From: Arenicola marina
Lineage: Eukaryota; Annelida; Polychaeta; Arenicolidae
Direction: 5' to 3'
Length of the DNA stretch: 64,000 nt
NCBI GenBank assembly: GCA_964019135.1
Contig: OZ025263.1
Span: 29,511,639 to 29,575,638 of the forward strand
The notes beneath the pieces are model-generated. The model was not told the origin of the DNA. It did not search any database and saw only the letters and a list, made by a program, of their open reading frames with translations. Positions 1-10,724 of this stretch are shown in pieces (the first letter of the stretch is position 1; each line of letters opens with the position of its first letter). The translations under genes were made by a program, and so were the position numbers.

Positions 1-700
1 AAGAACATTATATATTATAGTTTTTGGCCTTTAAATGGACTTGAAAGTATAAGACCTAATGGGCAACTAACTGTGCCTGCGTTACGGGGCTCGTGTGGGT
101 TTGTGGGGGCCAATAACAGCCCTTGTGGGCAAACAGCGATGTGAGCTGTAAGAAGTAAGGGGCTCGCCTTTTAAAGGACTTGTAACGGGGGGTATGAGAC
201 AACCCTTGTGGGCATACAATGAAGGGATTGCCCTTATAGGGACTTCGCGAGTTATTAATACTAAGGCCAGATGGCAGCCCTTGTGGGCGCGTGTAAACGA
301 CTTACAAGGTGGCTAGGTGGCGGTGAATTAATAACTCTGTTGGCCTTTAAAGGACTTTCGCACTGCCGTTTAATACGGTTAATATATGTTAACTGTGCCT
401 GCGTTACGGGGCTCGTGTGGGTTTGTGGGGGACCAATAACAGCCCTTGTGGGCAGACAGCGATGCGTGCTGTAAAAAGTAAGGGGCTGCTCTTGTGGGCA
501 TACAATGAAGGGATTGCCCTTATAGGGACTTCGCGAGTTATTAGTGCTAAGGCCAGATGACAGCCCTTGTGGGCGCGCGTAAACGACTTACAAGGTGGCT
601 AAGTGGCGGTGAGTTAATAACTCTGTTGGCCTTTTAAAGGACTTTCGTACTGCCGTTTAATACGGTGAATGTATGTAGAGGCAAGAATAATAAAAAGAAA
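1..700. repeat. Tandem repeat, about 2 copies, 322-bp period
   Basis: A long unit is repeated: the word CTGTGCCTGCGTTACGGGGC starts at 71 and again at 393. Within each copy shorter words recur, such as CAGCCCTTGTGGGC and GGCCTTTAAAGGACT. Copies differ by small indels. The array ends close to where LINE reverse-transcriptase coding begins (about 709), so it may be a separate satellite or junk next to a truncated LINE. No gene is seen here. Confidence 0.8.
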
Positions 701-708
701 ACGTAACG

Positions 709-2350
709 CCAGTTACGGCCTTGAGGGCTTATACGCCTCTAGCCTTCTATAAGTGGGAAAGTGTATGTAAATTGAAAATAATGTTAGCTAATAGGCTCAG
801 AAATGTTTTAAAACATATCGTCCATAGCGACCAATCCTGTTCTGTACCGAGGAGGTCAATTAACGAAACAACAGCATTTATAAGGGATGTCATAACTTAT
901 TGTAATCAAAATAACGTGCCTGGTGCCCTCATTTGCCTCCACCAGGGCCCGTAAGTTCGAAACGCCAGGGGCAAAATATTTCGCTCTAGAATAGGACATT
1001 AGCATGGAGCGGGGCGAAATATTTGGCCCCCGCGGTTTCGAACTTACGGGCCAAGATGAAGGCCTTTGACAGGGTCGATTGGGGTTTCTTATATAAATCC
1101 TTGAGAAAATTCGGCTTCGGGCCTCGAAGATATTACGTGGGTCCAAATTATGTATACTAATATTTCCAGTTCAGTTATGAATAACGGCCACTTGTATGGT
1201 TTCTTTCAATTGGTACGGGGAACCAGACAAGGGTGCCCACTAAGCCCGTTACTATATACGTTAACAGCAGAGATTTTTGCTACGGCTATAAGAAAAGAGC
1301 CACTTATTCTGGGCATTCCCCTCCCATTCGGCAAGGTTGCCAAAATTAAACAGTACGCGGACGACGCTACGGTGTTTACATCTAGCGTGCAGTCCGTAGA
1401 CACGATTTTTTTCTATTTGTCGTGTATACGAAGAAGCATCCGGGGCAAAAATTAATACGGAAAAAACAGAAGGTTTATGGATGGGACCCTTAAGAGGGAG
1501 GGAGGATCGCCCCCTAGATTTACAATGGACATCCCAGTCAATAAAAGTGTTAGGCTTCCACTTTGGGAATATTAATACTGACGCGTTTAACTGGCAACCG
1601 AGAATTAAAAAGTTTAAGAATATATTAAATCTCTGGAAATTTAGAAATCTGACCTACCAGGGAAAAGTTGTTTAGCTTGTTCAGGTATATGGTACCTGAC
1701 AGCTACGATCTCTTTACCCGCATGGGCGTTTAAAGAGTTAGAAGCGGCAATGCTTGATCTCTTCTGGGGTGGGAAAAAACACCAGGTCGCCAAAGACATT
1801 CTATATAATGAGCTTAGATGTGGGGGGGGCAAAATTTAATCAACATAAAACGGAAAATACAATGCCAGCGAGTTACTTTCGGTATGAGTCTACTCTCATG
1901 CCAGAAACAGGCTGGCAAATATTAGCACACCACGTTATAGGGCAATACCGGGATATCCACCTGGGTAAGGACGTTTTAACATTGGAATACAAATTACTCA
2001 ATAAGAACATTCAGAAGGTACCTGTTTTTTACAGAGAAATACTGAAAGCATGGCAAACTTTGAACATTAAAAAGCCCATGCCAACTTCAGCCTATCTAGA
2101 TATCCTTAAGCAACCGTTATTCTTGAACCCGCTGATCCGACAAACACATGGAGGATGTTTTTTTTCTACCCTGAATACTTAAAAGTGGGGGTATCAACGA
2201 TAGGCCATTTATGGGACGAGGTCAGCCTCCTAGGGCCGGACGAGGTGGACGCCATGCCGCACTTGGGGATGTCCGCGTGGGGTAGGGCAACACATCGCTG
2301 CCTCCTGGAGGCGATTCCCAAGTTTTGGATACGGGCACTGGACCGTCGAT
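709..2350 (+). pseudogene. L1/Tx1-type LINE ORF2 fragment (reverse transcriptase), broken
   Basis: This is the middle of a non-LTR retrotransposon ORF2. At 721-945 the frame reads like reverse transcriptase blocks 2-3 (LANRL, then SDQSCSVPRRSI, ending NNVPGALICL). A 107-bp element then interrupts it. The reading resumes at 1056 with MKAFDRVDWGF (the catalytic F-D block), shifts frame near 1125-1140, and continues with TRQGCPLSPLL and the active-site box QYADDATVF at about 1350. A frameshift near 1440 follows, then thumb/C-terminal sequence through 1481-1675 and 1754-2182, with another shift near 2160. The endonuclease half is missing, so this is a 5'-truncated or rearranged copy. The family is judged from motifs only; it cannot make a working protein. 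Confidence 0.8.
946..1052. mobile_element. 107-bp inverted-repeat element (MITE) inside LINE
   Basis: Its termini are an 18-bp inverted repeat, GGCCCGTAAGTTCGAAAC at 946 and its complement ending at 1052. The repeat continues inward with related words (GGCAAAATATTTCGC against GCGAAATATTTGGCC), so the element could form a hairpin. The flanks are CAG (943-945) and AAG (1053-1055). They fit a 3-bp target duplication with one later change, because LINE coding resumes directly after it. The same ends bound the 3.2-kb insertion at 2356-5584. There is no coding capacity, and I cannot name the superfamily. Confidence 0.8.
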
Positions 2351-2355
2351 ACCAG

Positions 2356-5300
2356 GGCCCGTAAGTTCGAAACCGCGAGGGCAAAAAATCTTGCCCCCGC
2401 GTGACGTTTTGCCTCTATTTGGCCTCGCCCCCAACTTTTCGCCCTAATCGGTAAGTTCGACAAACTCCCCCTAAAATTAGCCCCGAATTTGCCTCTACTT
2501 TGCCCCAAATGAAGGACAGCTTCTGAGCCGGCCCTGATCGGGGGCTAAAAGCAGGGCAAGGTGTGCATTGACGATTGTTCTTGCGGACAACTTAGACGAT
2601 TTGATTTCATTTCCAAGTACTAATGAAGAGCTACGCAAGTTTTTATGAAATTACGGGTAATTATATCGCGTTATCTGCATAAATTATAAATTTGCACTAA
2701 AGAAAAAACGTGTTACCACTTTTTGTATATGACGGATTATATATATATAGCCTAGGCCTACTCACGTAATGTGTCATTAGTGGTTTCTTAGGAAATAGAG
2801 GATGTTTTTTGGCAAAGGGCAAAGCACGATTGTTTTTTAAAACTAACTACAGAGCCAAAGTTTTTTTTTACAAAACAACTATTGGTCAGTAGTCCCTAAG
2901 TGTAAGATACTTTGCAAATGTGACGGCTTTAGCCACAATAACTGAGAAACATATGGACATAGTTAATTGCTTTATTAGTGTCTGTTTAACTTCCTCGAAT
3001 GTTTTTACTGTTACCACTTGAAATTCTTATGAGACATCAAAATACATTTTTGCTACTCGTTGTTGATGACATATATAGGTCAATAAACTGGAATGCGAGG
3101 CGAAGAGGACAGCAAGCAGAGGTAAAGTTGCGAACCAATACTTCAAGTTTGGCCACGTATACATGATTTATGTCCCCCCCCCCCCCCCCGCCCACTACCC
3201 GCCTGAACTATGAATGATAAGACGAACGCATCTTATAATCTATCGTTTATTCAACTTCATTCAAGTACAGCACAATGGCGTCGCTAGCCGAGCACGACAG
3301 CTAAGGGTCACCAGACTCTAATCTGCGAAGTGTAGCTTCCACATAGAGGGTTTTGGTATCGCCAGTTTCTGCTGCGCAGCATAAGGGGCCGTCATCTGTC
3401 GGTACAATTGCAGTTGGGTATCTGCCACGACGTGCCTAGTCTTGCGCTTAAACTGCTGGTCCGGCATTCGCGTAGCTGATGCAACTGTATACACGTGCGA
3501 AATAAAACATTGACTTACAAATCATTTTCTGCGTTAAGATATCTGTCCAGCTTTTTTTCCCAATAATAGATGATTGGTTTGAAAAGTAACTACAGATATG
3601 TAATTAATGCATTATTGCACTAACACCAAGCCCACTTACCAGCTGTGTTAGAAAACTTGAGAATGTGTGATTAATAATCATTATTGGAGTTAATAAATAT
3701 TACCTTAGTTGAGATCAATAAATAATTCACCTTTATCAGCCAAGCCCCAAAAGACTTTACCTATGACAATAGCAGAATTAATAAACACAAAGTCCAGTAT
3801 GTGTGCGAACTTGCTGGTATCATTCACCAAGGTTCAGTTGAGTGACACTGCAGACCATTGATCACATTCTCTGAAACAAAGCTTCATATATTAATCAACA
3901 ATGAATATGTGTGGGAGGTTTATGCTTTATTTTTTTTTGCTGGCATGTTAAAGTACTACATAAGCTGTCATAACATGCTTAAATCATAGAAATGTGCCAC
4001 ATATCATATATTTTGTAAGTTCTTATTGTGGAGACCAATCAAATATTTCCTGTCCTGCACATGATTTAATTTAGAACTCATTAAATGTTTATACCATACT
4101 ATTAGTACAGTGCTAATGTAAAAGAAAGTTTGAGGAAATAATATTACAATTATTACTATTAAATGGCATTGTCAGAATGATCCATCGCATACTCAGGATA
4201 GAATTCACAAAAAGTCGCTTCATTAAGTAAGTAATGAATTTCAATCAAAACTCACATGGCCACAGGATATATAAACATGTAATTGTAACTGATCCAATAC
4301 AAAAGAGACACATAACTGTCATATATAGTAATCAGACCAGTGACTTGCATGTAACAGAGATTGCGCACTAAGGCAAAACGGTAAAACTGATTTGAAGATC
4401 ACTTAGAATGTTATAAAATAGACATGAGGGCATGTCAGGTAATATCATTTAAATCACTTAAATTTATATGAATAAAATAATGAAAGTGCATTTTTCCAAG
4501 TCAAGTAACTAATTACTGGTTCACCTGCTATAAGCCTATGTATACCATATTATTATTCTGGATTATCAACAACTGTATACTTTAATATTAGATCCATTAC
4601 ATATCTATTATGTCAGGAATCTATAGCCCCAATTGAGTCGATCAATTCAAAAAATAAAGTCTAACCTAGAAAATGCCACACAGAACTAACTGCAATTATA
4701 ATACATTTAGCATCCACTCATATTATATACGGGTTGGACATTGTCAGTGACATTACACCACAGCCACGAGTGCTCACTTACCTCTGTCAATCACAATTAT
4801 GCCTAGTATATATCCGACATACACCAGCCCCCTATGTATAATGTTAATACAGTATCCATCATGCACCAGCCCCAAGGGCATGGGCGGGGTGGGGGGGGGG
4901 GTGTGATGGTGTGTGATATGTGATAGACACAGTACGAATTATGATCAACAGAGGTGAACGCTTGTGATTACAGCAGCGTGAAAGGTAGGTGGCAACTGCA
5001 TGTAAAACATGAGTCAAATCTGTCAAATAAAAAAGGTTTGTAGTGTTGCCATGTACTACTGTTCCCACACACCACCCACCTGCCATTGGCATTGAGGCTC
5101 CGGTGCTGACACTGCCCTCGACGCCCTCGATTCTACACGCCCCCGCCCCCCACCTCCCCGAGGTGTAAACACAAATTTGCGCGCAAGCAAATAACTTACC
5201 TGCTAATCAAGCTTGTAATGTAAGTCCATGCTATGCCTCTTGGCGTTGGCCCTTCGTTATAGAGCAGCCTTAAAAGGGCCCGATATACATGGGTTTATTG

Positions 5301-5584
5301 TCATTGACGCCTTTTAGCAACATTCTGCCTTCACTCGTCGGGCAACATCCTTGTTTACTGTCTGCACTTCCGCTCATGTGTTGCAGGAAATAGTCATCTC
5401 GGTAAAATCTCGCGGTAGAAACGCCCCCCCGGGAAATGGTTTTCGGGGCCAAAAGCGAAATGCGTTCAAACTTACGGATCGGGGCCTTTTTTCGGAAAAC
5501 GCCCCGCCTTGGCCTTGCCCTGAGGCAAGGCACAATTCCCCGCCCCCATTTTGCCCGCAATTTGCCCTATCGAACTTACGGGCC
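2356..5584. mobile_element. 3.2-kb non-coding element with GGCCCGTAAGTTCGA ends
   Basis: The left end GGCCCGTAAGTTCGAAAC (2356) and the right end TCGAACTTACGGGCC (to 5584) are inverted repeats flanked by a perfect 3-bp duplication CAG (2353-2355 and 5585-5587). LINE coding stops at the left end and resumes after the right end, showing an insertion. A second inner copy of the end word occurs on each side (GGTAAGTTCGAC near 2450, TTCAAACTTACGG near 5465), so each terminus is about 110 bp of GC-rich subterminal repeat. The interior from about 2560 to 5260 is AT-rich with poly-C and poly-G runs and shows no recognisable gene. It is probably non-autonomous and shares a family with the 107-bp element at 946-1052. 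Confidence 0.75.
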
Positions 5585-5587
5585 CAG

Positions 5588-6296
5588 GGCCCCGCCAACA
5601 GGACGCGCTTTTTCCTGGGACAAGAAGACACATTTTAGCCTACGGGCAATTTACACCCAAACCTCCCCCCAGTGTGAGGTGCCAGCAGGGGTACTACAAT
5701 GGGAAAAGGTGTTTCACACCACATTGGACCCAGACGTAATCTTTGGGACCATTTACCCAAAATCCTTAGACCGTACACTGTCTGACTTTCAATGGAAAAT
5801 ATGTCACCAAACAATAAACACTAATAAATACCTGACGCAATGTAGAATTAAAAATACTCCCAATTGCCCTTTCTGCCAGGATTCAGTAGAATCGATTTAT
5901 CACTGCTTTACCAAGTGTAAACATTTTTTAAAGTCGAAAGCCCCTTTTAAGAAGTTTTTTAAACAACTCGTTAACATCAGAAATCCACTGAACCCTTTTA
6001 CGCTGTGTTTTGATTTTACAAACACAGAACATGCATTAGCACCCCATAATGTGGTTACATACCTTTTAAACTTATATAAACATTCAGAATGGCTCTCGCG
6101 CAAATTAGAAACGGAAGGTCGGGAGTATTATATCCTACATAGGAAGATAAAGGACGAGCATTTTTGTACTAGTAATACAATGTACGCGAGGACACTATTT
6201 AAGGATAAATGGGGCCGGAACAACTTTCTATGCGAGGTAGATGAACAATTTAAAATCGTCCAACTAGCCTCAGTAACACCCTATGAACCCCCATGA
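5588..6296 (+). pseudogene. LINE ORF2 C-terminal region, continuing after insertion
   Basis: This is the downstream part of the LINE interrupted at 2355. One open frame runs to the TGA at 6294-6296. It contains a stretch reading FQWKICHQTINTNKYL, followed by a C-x2-C-x-H-x-C type knuckle, CPFCQDSVESIYHCFTKC. That is the usual C-terminal zinc knuckle of L1/Tx1-clade ORF2 proteins, and the second LINE in this window has the same arrangement at 55789-56409. The open frame extends upstream to 5436, but that part lies in the inserted element and is chance. As part of a broken ORF it is not functional. Confidence 0.75.
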
Positions 6297-6595
6297 AGGG
6301 GAAACACCCCCTCCCCACATACGACGAAAGAATTGATCCCCGTGAGACCACACCATCCAAAAGTAGCGCCCTCCCTCCCCACCCCCATGCCCACCAGAAT
6401 CAATTAACCCCCGGTCCTCCATTCCAGCCCCCAACAGTCCTCCGAAACACTAATAAGTGTACAAAACATATTGGCCATAGGCCCTGAGACCGTGAAAAAC
6501 CAGATGTGTACCCAGAAAATGCCCCTCCCCCCCACCCCCAATCCTCCAAACTCAATTAATTCCCCCTTCCCCCAACCCAACCCTGGTATTCTGTA
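6297..6595. other. C-rich stretch after LINE stop, probable 3' tail
   Basis: Rich in CCCC and CCCCCAC runs with no coding signal. It lies between the stop of the plus-strand LINE and the CR1-like endonuclease fragment read from the other strand. It is most simply the LINE 3' untranslated end, but no poly-A tail or target duplication was found to fix its border. Confidence 0.4.
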
Positions 6596-6696
6596 CAATA
6601 TGAGCTTGATCCAGCTGGTGGCAGGTAGGTAGCAATTAGTATTATATCTCTATGCCAGTAGAACACTGTTTTATCTAGTTTAAATGATTTACAGTA
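6596..6696 (-). pseudogene. CR1-like LINE endonuclease fragment, distal side of LTR insertion
   Basis: Read on the minus strand from 6696, this gives residues like KLDKTVFYWHRDIILIATYL then PPAG. This is the typical CR1/L2 endonuclease segment that precedes the conserved PPENSS-like motif. It continues the endonuclease that ends at 12011 on the other side of the LTR retrotransposon. Coding is lost near 6596 where C-rich sequence begins, so the LINE is truncated there. The match is from motif memory, not a database search. Confidence 0.6.
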
Positions 6697-6701
6697 CATA
6701 T

Positions 6702-6928
6702 TGTGTTAGTTCTTGGTGCCACTTACTTGTTATATTAAAGTAGCCGTCATGAAGTATCTTGTGGAGCGATTGTCGTACGTCGTTGTGTCTCGATTCCAGC
6801 ATCCCTTGAACTGTTTGGTAAAGCTCTTGGCAACTGGTCATGTGATATCTTGTCACGTCACGTCCAGTATTATGTACAAAATTGGTCATGTGATATTCAT
6901 GTCGTCATACTAATTAACAGGTATAACA
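6702..6928 (-). repeat. 3' LTR of gypsy-type element
   Basis: 227 bp, starting TGTGTTAGTTCTTGG and ending GGTATAACA as read on the plus strand. It matches 11779-12005 with 6 substitutions and no indels by eye. It is bounded outside by the CATAT duplication and inside by the polypurine tract. Confidence 0.95.
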
Positions 6929-6940
6929 TCCTTCCTCTTT
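6929..6940 (-). other. Polypurine tract next to 3' LTR
   Basis: On the minus strand this reads AAAGAGGAAGGA and directly abuts the LTR. That is the expected position and composition of the plus-strand primer for reverse transcription. Confidence 0.8.
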
Positions 6941-6998
6941 ATAAGTGGTCCACCCACCACTGTCGCCTGTGGTCGCATACATAAAATTGTTCTGTGCT

Positions 6999-7136
6999 CT
7001 GGCGCTATGCTCCTTGGATATATCCATGAATTATGTGATTCCACAATAGTATGATAATAGAATATCCTGGCGTTATGCTCCTTGGACATACCCATGAATT
7101 ATGTGATGCCACAATAGTACGATAATAGAATATCCT
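6999..7136. repeat. 68-bp direct duplication in the retrotransposon 3' region
   Basis: The block starting GGCGCTATGCTCCTTGGA (7001) recurs as GGCGTTATGCTCCTTGGA (7069). Each is followed by the same CCATGAATTATGTGAT and AATAGAATATCCT words. It lies between the integrase end and the 3' LTR and has no coding role that I can see. Confidence 0.75.
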
Positions 7137-7320
7137 ATATACAATCCTTTATATACAATAAGTATTACGAAATTCTTTTATAGGTTCAATTTTTCGGGTT
7201 TCTTTGATAATCTACCACTTCGGGTGAAAATCAAAGGCGTGGTTTCCAGTTGTTGTTCCAAGTTTGGTTCCTTGTTTAGTACATTTTCTTGGGGCTGTTG
7301 CTCGATGGGATTTGCTGGTC

Positions 7321-7812
7321 TTATATGTTCACGAGTCCTTCGTAACTTTGTTGAATTGTTGTCTTCACATTGAACAGAAAAGCTTCGCGAGAGATGCTTC
7401 CTGTTACTATTGCTGGTTCCCAGTGTTTGTCCAGGCGAGATCTAATGAATATGTTTTGGCCTTCTTGTAGTGGTTCCGGGGTAGATCGAAGGTGATCATG
7501 ATGTGCTTGTCTTTGTTTATCTCGCAATTGTAATTGTCGAAGTTTTATATGATCTGGATCATGTCTGGTTGCTTTTAACAGGCTTGTTGCGCTTGGTAGG
7601 TCAGTTCGTGGAGTCCTACCAAACATCAGTTCCATAGGAGATGGTGTGGTTGAATCCAGCGGGGTTGCGCGATATATCATTAATGCCTGATGTAGGTCTT
7701 GTCCGGATTCTCGAGCCTTCGTAAAGATGGATTTGATTATTCGGACATAACATTCAGCGAATCCATTGGATTTCGCATGAGTAGGTGAGCTAGTGTTTTG
7801 ATAAATCTTGAA
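7321..7812 (-). pseudogene. Integrase C-terminal part of gypsy pol
   Basis: In the same frame as the upstream integrase piece but after an in-frame TAA (7813-7815). Read through the stop, the sequence soon gives SPTHAKSNGFAE, the region holding the catalytic glutamate of the DDE triad. Next comes the typical MIYRATPLDSTTPSPMELMF segment (7680 downward) and a C-terminal stretch RSRLDKHWEPAIVTG like the GPY/F-type integrase tail. It ends with a stop at about 7321. Separated from the rest of pol by the stop, it cannot be made normally. Confidence 0.8.
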
Positions 7813-8340
7813 TTATTGACACAATTCTTCGAATGGATGGCCTTTGTAACATGGTCCATTGTCCGTCAGGATTTCGCAAGGAATCCCATACTCGCAGATG
7901 ATGGTATTCATATGATTAGCCACGCTCAAAGCAGTTTTGTCAATTAATTTCCTGACTATTGGAAAGTGTGAATATTGGTCGACAACCAAAAGCCAGTCAG
8001 AACTTATTCTTTGCCATGGATGTGTGGACGGTTCTCTGAAGAGTAGGGGTTGATGTTCTTGTCTGGGAGAAGGTTTCATACATATGTCACAACCTCGGAT
8101 GTATTCCTTGATGTCTTGATCCATCCTCGGCCAGGACAGGTACTTCTTGGCTCGAAGTATCGACTTAGTTTCCCCCATGTGTCCTTCGTGGATTTTTTTG
8201 AGGAATGTAGGTCGGAGGCATGATGGTATGATTATTCTGTCCCGTTTCAGTATCAATCCGTTTTCTAAACATAAGTCTTCTTTGAAAGTATAATAGGCCC
8301 TGATTTCTTCAGGGGTATATCTCTTATATGATCTGGCCAT
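7813..8340 (-). pseudogene. Integrase N-terminal and core part of gypsy pol
   Basis: This holds the HHCC zinc-binding region (HEGHMG, then CDICMK) and the start of the DDE core, with the aspartate in EILTDNGPCYKGHPF. The frame differs from the main pol frame; the two overlap at 8265-8340, and a small indel near 8300 explains the shift. Between RISSD and WLLVVDQYSHF the core looks a few residues shorter than usual for the family, so an internal deletion is likely. It ends at an in-frame TAA after EELCQ. It would process and insert the cDNA if intact. Confidence 0.85.
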
Positions 8341-10724
8341 CCACGATATATTGTGTCCATCAATATCTGTAATGTTCTGTCTTCAGCTGTTGATTTGCGA
8401 ATGATGGAAAGCTGATCTTCCTTAGCAGGTATCAGGAGGCTGGTAGATTCAATAACAAATTCCTCTGATTTATGAGGTTTCAATGGGCTGAGTCTAAATA
8501 GGGCGTCAGGGACAGGGATGGATTTACCAGGAGTAAATTGAACTGTAACGTCATATTTAAGTTGTCTCAATATGAACCGCTGCAATCGTGTAGGTATTTC
8601 GTTGATGTTTTTCTTCGCAATGGTCTCAAATGGCTTACGGTCGGTTCTTAAAATGACTGATCTGCCTTGGATGTAGTGATTGAATCTCTCAAGGGCCCAA
8701 GTTGCAGCTAAGCATTCACGCTCGATGTTGCTGTAGCGTTGTTCTGTTGTTGTAAATGCTCGGGAGGCGAACGCGATAGGTCGTAAGGTGATATCTTGCT
8801 CACTGGCCTGTTGTAGAATCCATGCTCCTGCTCCATGGAGGGCAGCATCTGACTCAATGACCACTTTGAGTTTAGGGTTGACTTGATAGTAATACAGAAT
8901 GCGATCAGTGGCGATTTCCTCCTTGATGGCTTCAAACGCTCTTTGTTGCTCTGGGCCCCATACAAAAGCTATGTTCTCTTTCATGAGTTCTCGCAGTGGG
9001 GCTGTGAGACTTGCTAAGATAGGGCTATAGAGATTTAGGTAATTCACCATGCCAAGGAATGTTTGGAGTGACTGTATAGTGGTCGGTCTAGCTATTATAG
9101 ATATTGCCTGAACCTTGTTAGGGTGTGGTTTCATTCCGTTAGGTGTGATAATATTGCCGTAGAATTTAATTTCTTGTTTCTTGAATTGACTCTTGTCTCC
9201 GTTCAGTTTAAGATTATTCTCCCGGCATGTTGTTAGGAGATCTATGACTGCCTTATCATGCTCCGCTTCAGTTGTTCCTGTAACGATGAGGTCATCAGCG
9301 ATGCCTGTGGTATCCTGTTTCAGAGGACGCATTAGTTCGTCTAGATGTCGTTGGAATACGTCTTGGGATACGTTGATACCGAAAGGGAGGCGCATAAATC
9401 GATATCGGCCAAATGGTGTGTTGAAAGTGGTAAGATATGATGATTTTTCAGTCAGTGGTACCATCCAAAATCCCTTTTTCATATCAAAGAGAGAGATGTA
9501 TGATTTGTCAGCTAAGAACGGCAGTACTTCTTCCAGGGTGCGGGAATAATGGTGTTCTCGCTTGATGTATTTGTTGAGATCTCTGGGGTCCAAGCATAGT
9601 CTAACTTTGTTAGTTCCGTCACTGTTTTTTGATACATTGACTACTATGGAGTTGACCCATTCGGTAGGCGTTGTCACAGGGGTAATAATCTTCTGGTTGA
9701 TGATGGTTTCGAGTTCTTTTTCATACAGAGGTAGTATATGGCAGGGGACGCTGCGTGGGCTGTGGATGATGGGTATATAATCATCTGTTAGTTTGATTTC
9801 ATATGGAGTCATTGGAAATAGGCCTCTTCCTGAGAAGACATCCTTGTATTCATCTTTTATGTACTCCTCCGTAAGTGGTACTGGTTGTTTTCTGGCTGGC
9901 CTTTCTTGCTTATTGGTAGATGATGATTTCTTTATGCCAGAAGTGTTGGTCTCGAAACATTCAAGGCGTTTTAATTCTTTGTTGATGACAACAAGTTCCA
10001 TTTCCTCGCAGCTTGGTAAACCAAGCAGACAAGATCCAGCACTTCTGTTAATTATCTGGAATTCTAACTTGTGTATTTTTCTTGTCAGTGGGTTTGTTAT
10101 GTCTAGTTTGCATGTGCCATGGTTCTCCACTTTTCCATTTCCAACAGCTATGATGGTGAACTTTGGTGGAGAAATGTCTATACGAGCATTGTGTTGTTTC
10201 ATTAGTTCTAATGCTTCGATGTGAATGACATTTCCTTCAGCTCCAGTATCCAATTTGTATTGGACACTGATAGGAGGGCTCGACTCAGATTGAGTAACCA
10301 TATTGACATAGACTTTGGTCTGGGTTGTGTTGTATTCCAATGCTGATGTATTCATCATCGGCAGGACGTCTTCTTTTAATTGTTCTGAAGGGTTGATCAT
10401 GCCAATATGCTGTCTTGGTACAAAGTTACAGGCAGATATGTCAAGGTCAAATAATGCAGATTCCTCGGGATCATAGGTTTGGTCACCTGCTTCATTGGGG
10501 TAATCCTGAGCTTTCCAGTCATCTTGGTTTCCTGTATTTCTTCGTGGAATATCATAGTCATACTCGTATTGATCTACATATTGTAGATCAGCTTCGTGAG
10601 CTTGTTTATTTGGCTTAATTTTATGGTCCTCCCATTGATTTGACGTTTTTGGTGGCTGTCTTCTGTCATAATTGATAGAAATATTGTTCAATTTGGTTTG
10701 GAGACATGTCCAATTTTGTGGCAA
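8265..10724 (-). CDS. pol: gypsy-type pol: protease, reverse transcriptase, RNase H
   Basis: 819-residue open frame. The aspartic protease motif LDTGAEGN is near residue 160. Reverse transcriptase follows: VRLCLDPRDLN, then FDMKKGFWMVPL with the first catalytic Asp, LPFGINVSQDVFQ, and GIADDLIVTG as the active-site box (the usual first residue Y/V is I here). RNase H carries VIESDAALHGAGAW, then ERECLA and LRTDRKPFE, covering the acidic residues. The frame closes after GWPDHIRDIP by a frameshift before the integrase, which continues in another frame. The first ~30 residues overlap the end of gag in a different frame, as expected for ribosomal frameshifting or simple decay. It copies the element RNA into DNA inside virus-like particles. 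Confidence 0.9.
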   Translation of the reverse strand: MPQNWTCLQTKLNNISINYDRRQPPKTSNQWEDHKIKPNKQAHEADLQYVDQYEYDYDIPRRNTGNQDDWKAQDYPNEAGDQTYDPEESALFDLDISACNFVPRQHIGMINPSEQLKEDVLPMMNTSALEYNTTQTKVYVNMVTQSESSPPISVQYKLDTGAEGNVIHIEALELMKQHNARIDISPPKFTIIAVGNGKVENHGTCKLDITNPLTRKIHKLEFQIINRSAGSCLLGLPSCEEMELVVINKELKRLECFETNTSGIKKSSSTNKQERPARKQPVPLTEEYIKDEYKDVFSGRGLFPMTPYEIKLTDDYIPIIHSPRSVPCHILPLYEKELETIINQKIITPVTTPTEWVNSIVVNVSKNSDGTNKVRLCLDPRDLNKYIKREHHYSRTLEEVLPFLADKSYISLFDMKKGFWMVPLTEKSSYLTTFNTPFGRYRFMRLPFGINVSQDVFQRHLDELMRPLKQDTTGIADDLIVTGTTEAEHDKAVIDLLTTCRENNLKLNGDKSQFKKQEIKFYGNIITPNGMKPHPNKVQAISIIARPTTIQSLQTFLGMVNYLNLYSPILASLTAPLRELMKENIAFVWGPEQQRAFEAIKEEIATDRILYYYQVNPKLKVVIESDAALHGAGAWILQQASEQDITLRPIAFASRAFTTTEQRYSNIERECLAATWALERFNHYIQGRSVILRTDRKPFETIAKKNINEIPTRLQRFILRQLKYDVTVQFTPGKSIPVPDALFRLSPLKPHKSEEFVIESTSLLIPAKEDQLSIIRKSTAEDRTLQILMDTIYRGWPDHIRDIPLKKSGPIILSKKTYV

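Noticed and set aside
5436..5587. 5' part of the 286-codon frame ending at 6296
   Set aside because: This stretch lies inside the inserted element's right terminus. Only the part after 5588 is LINE coding.
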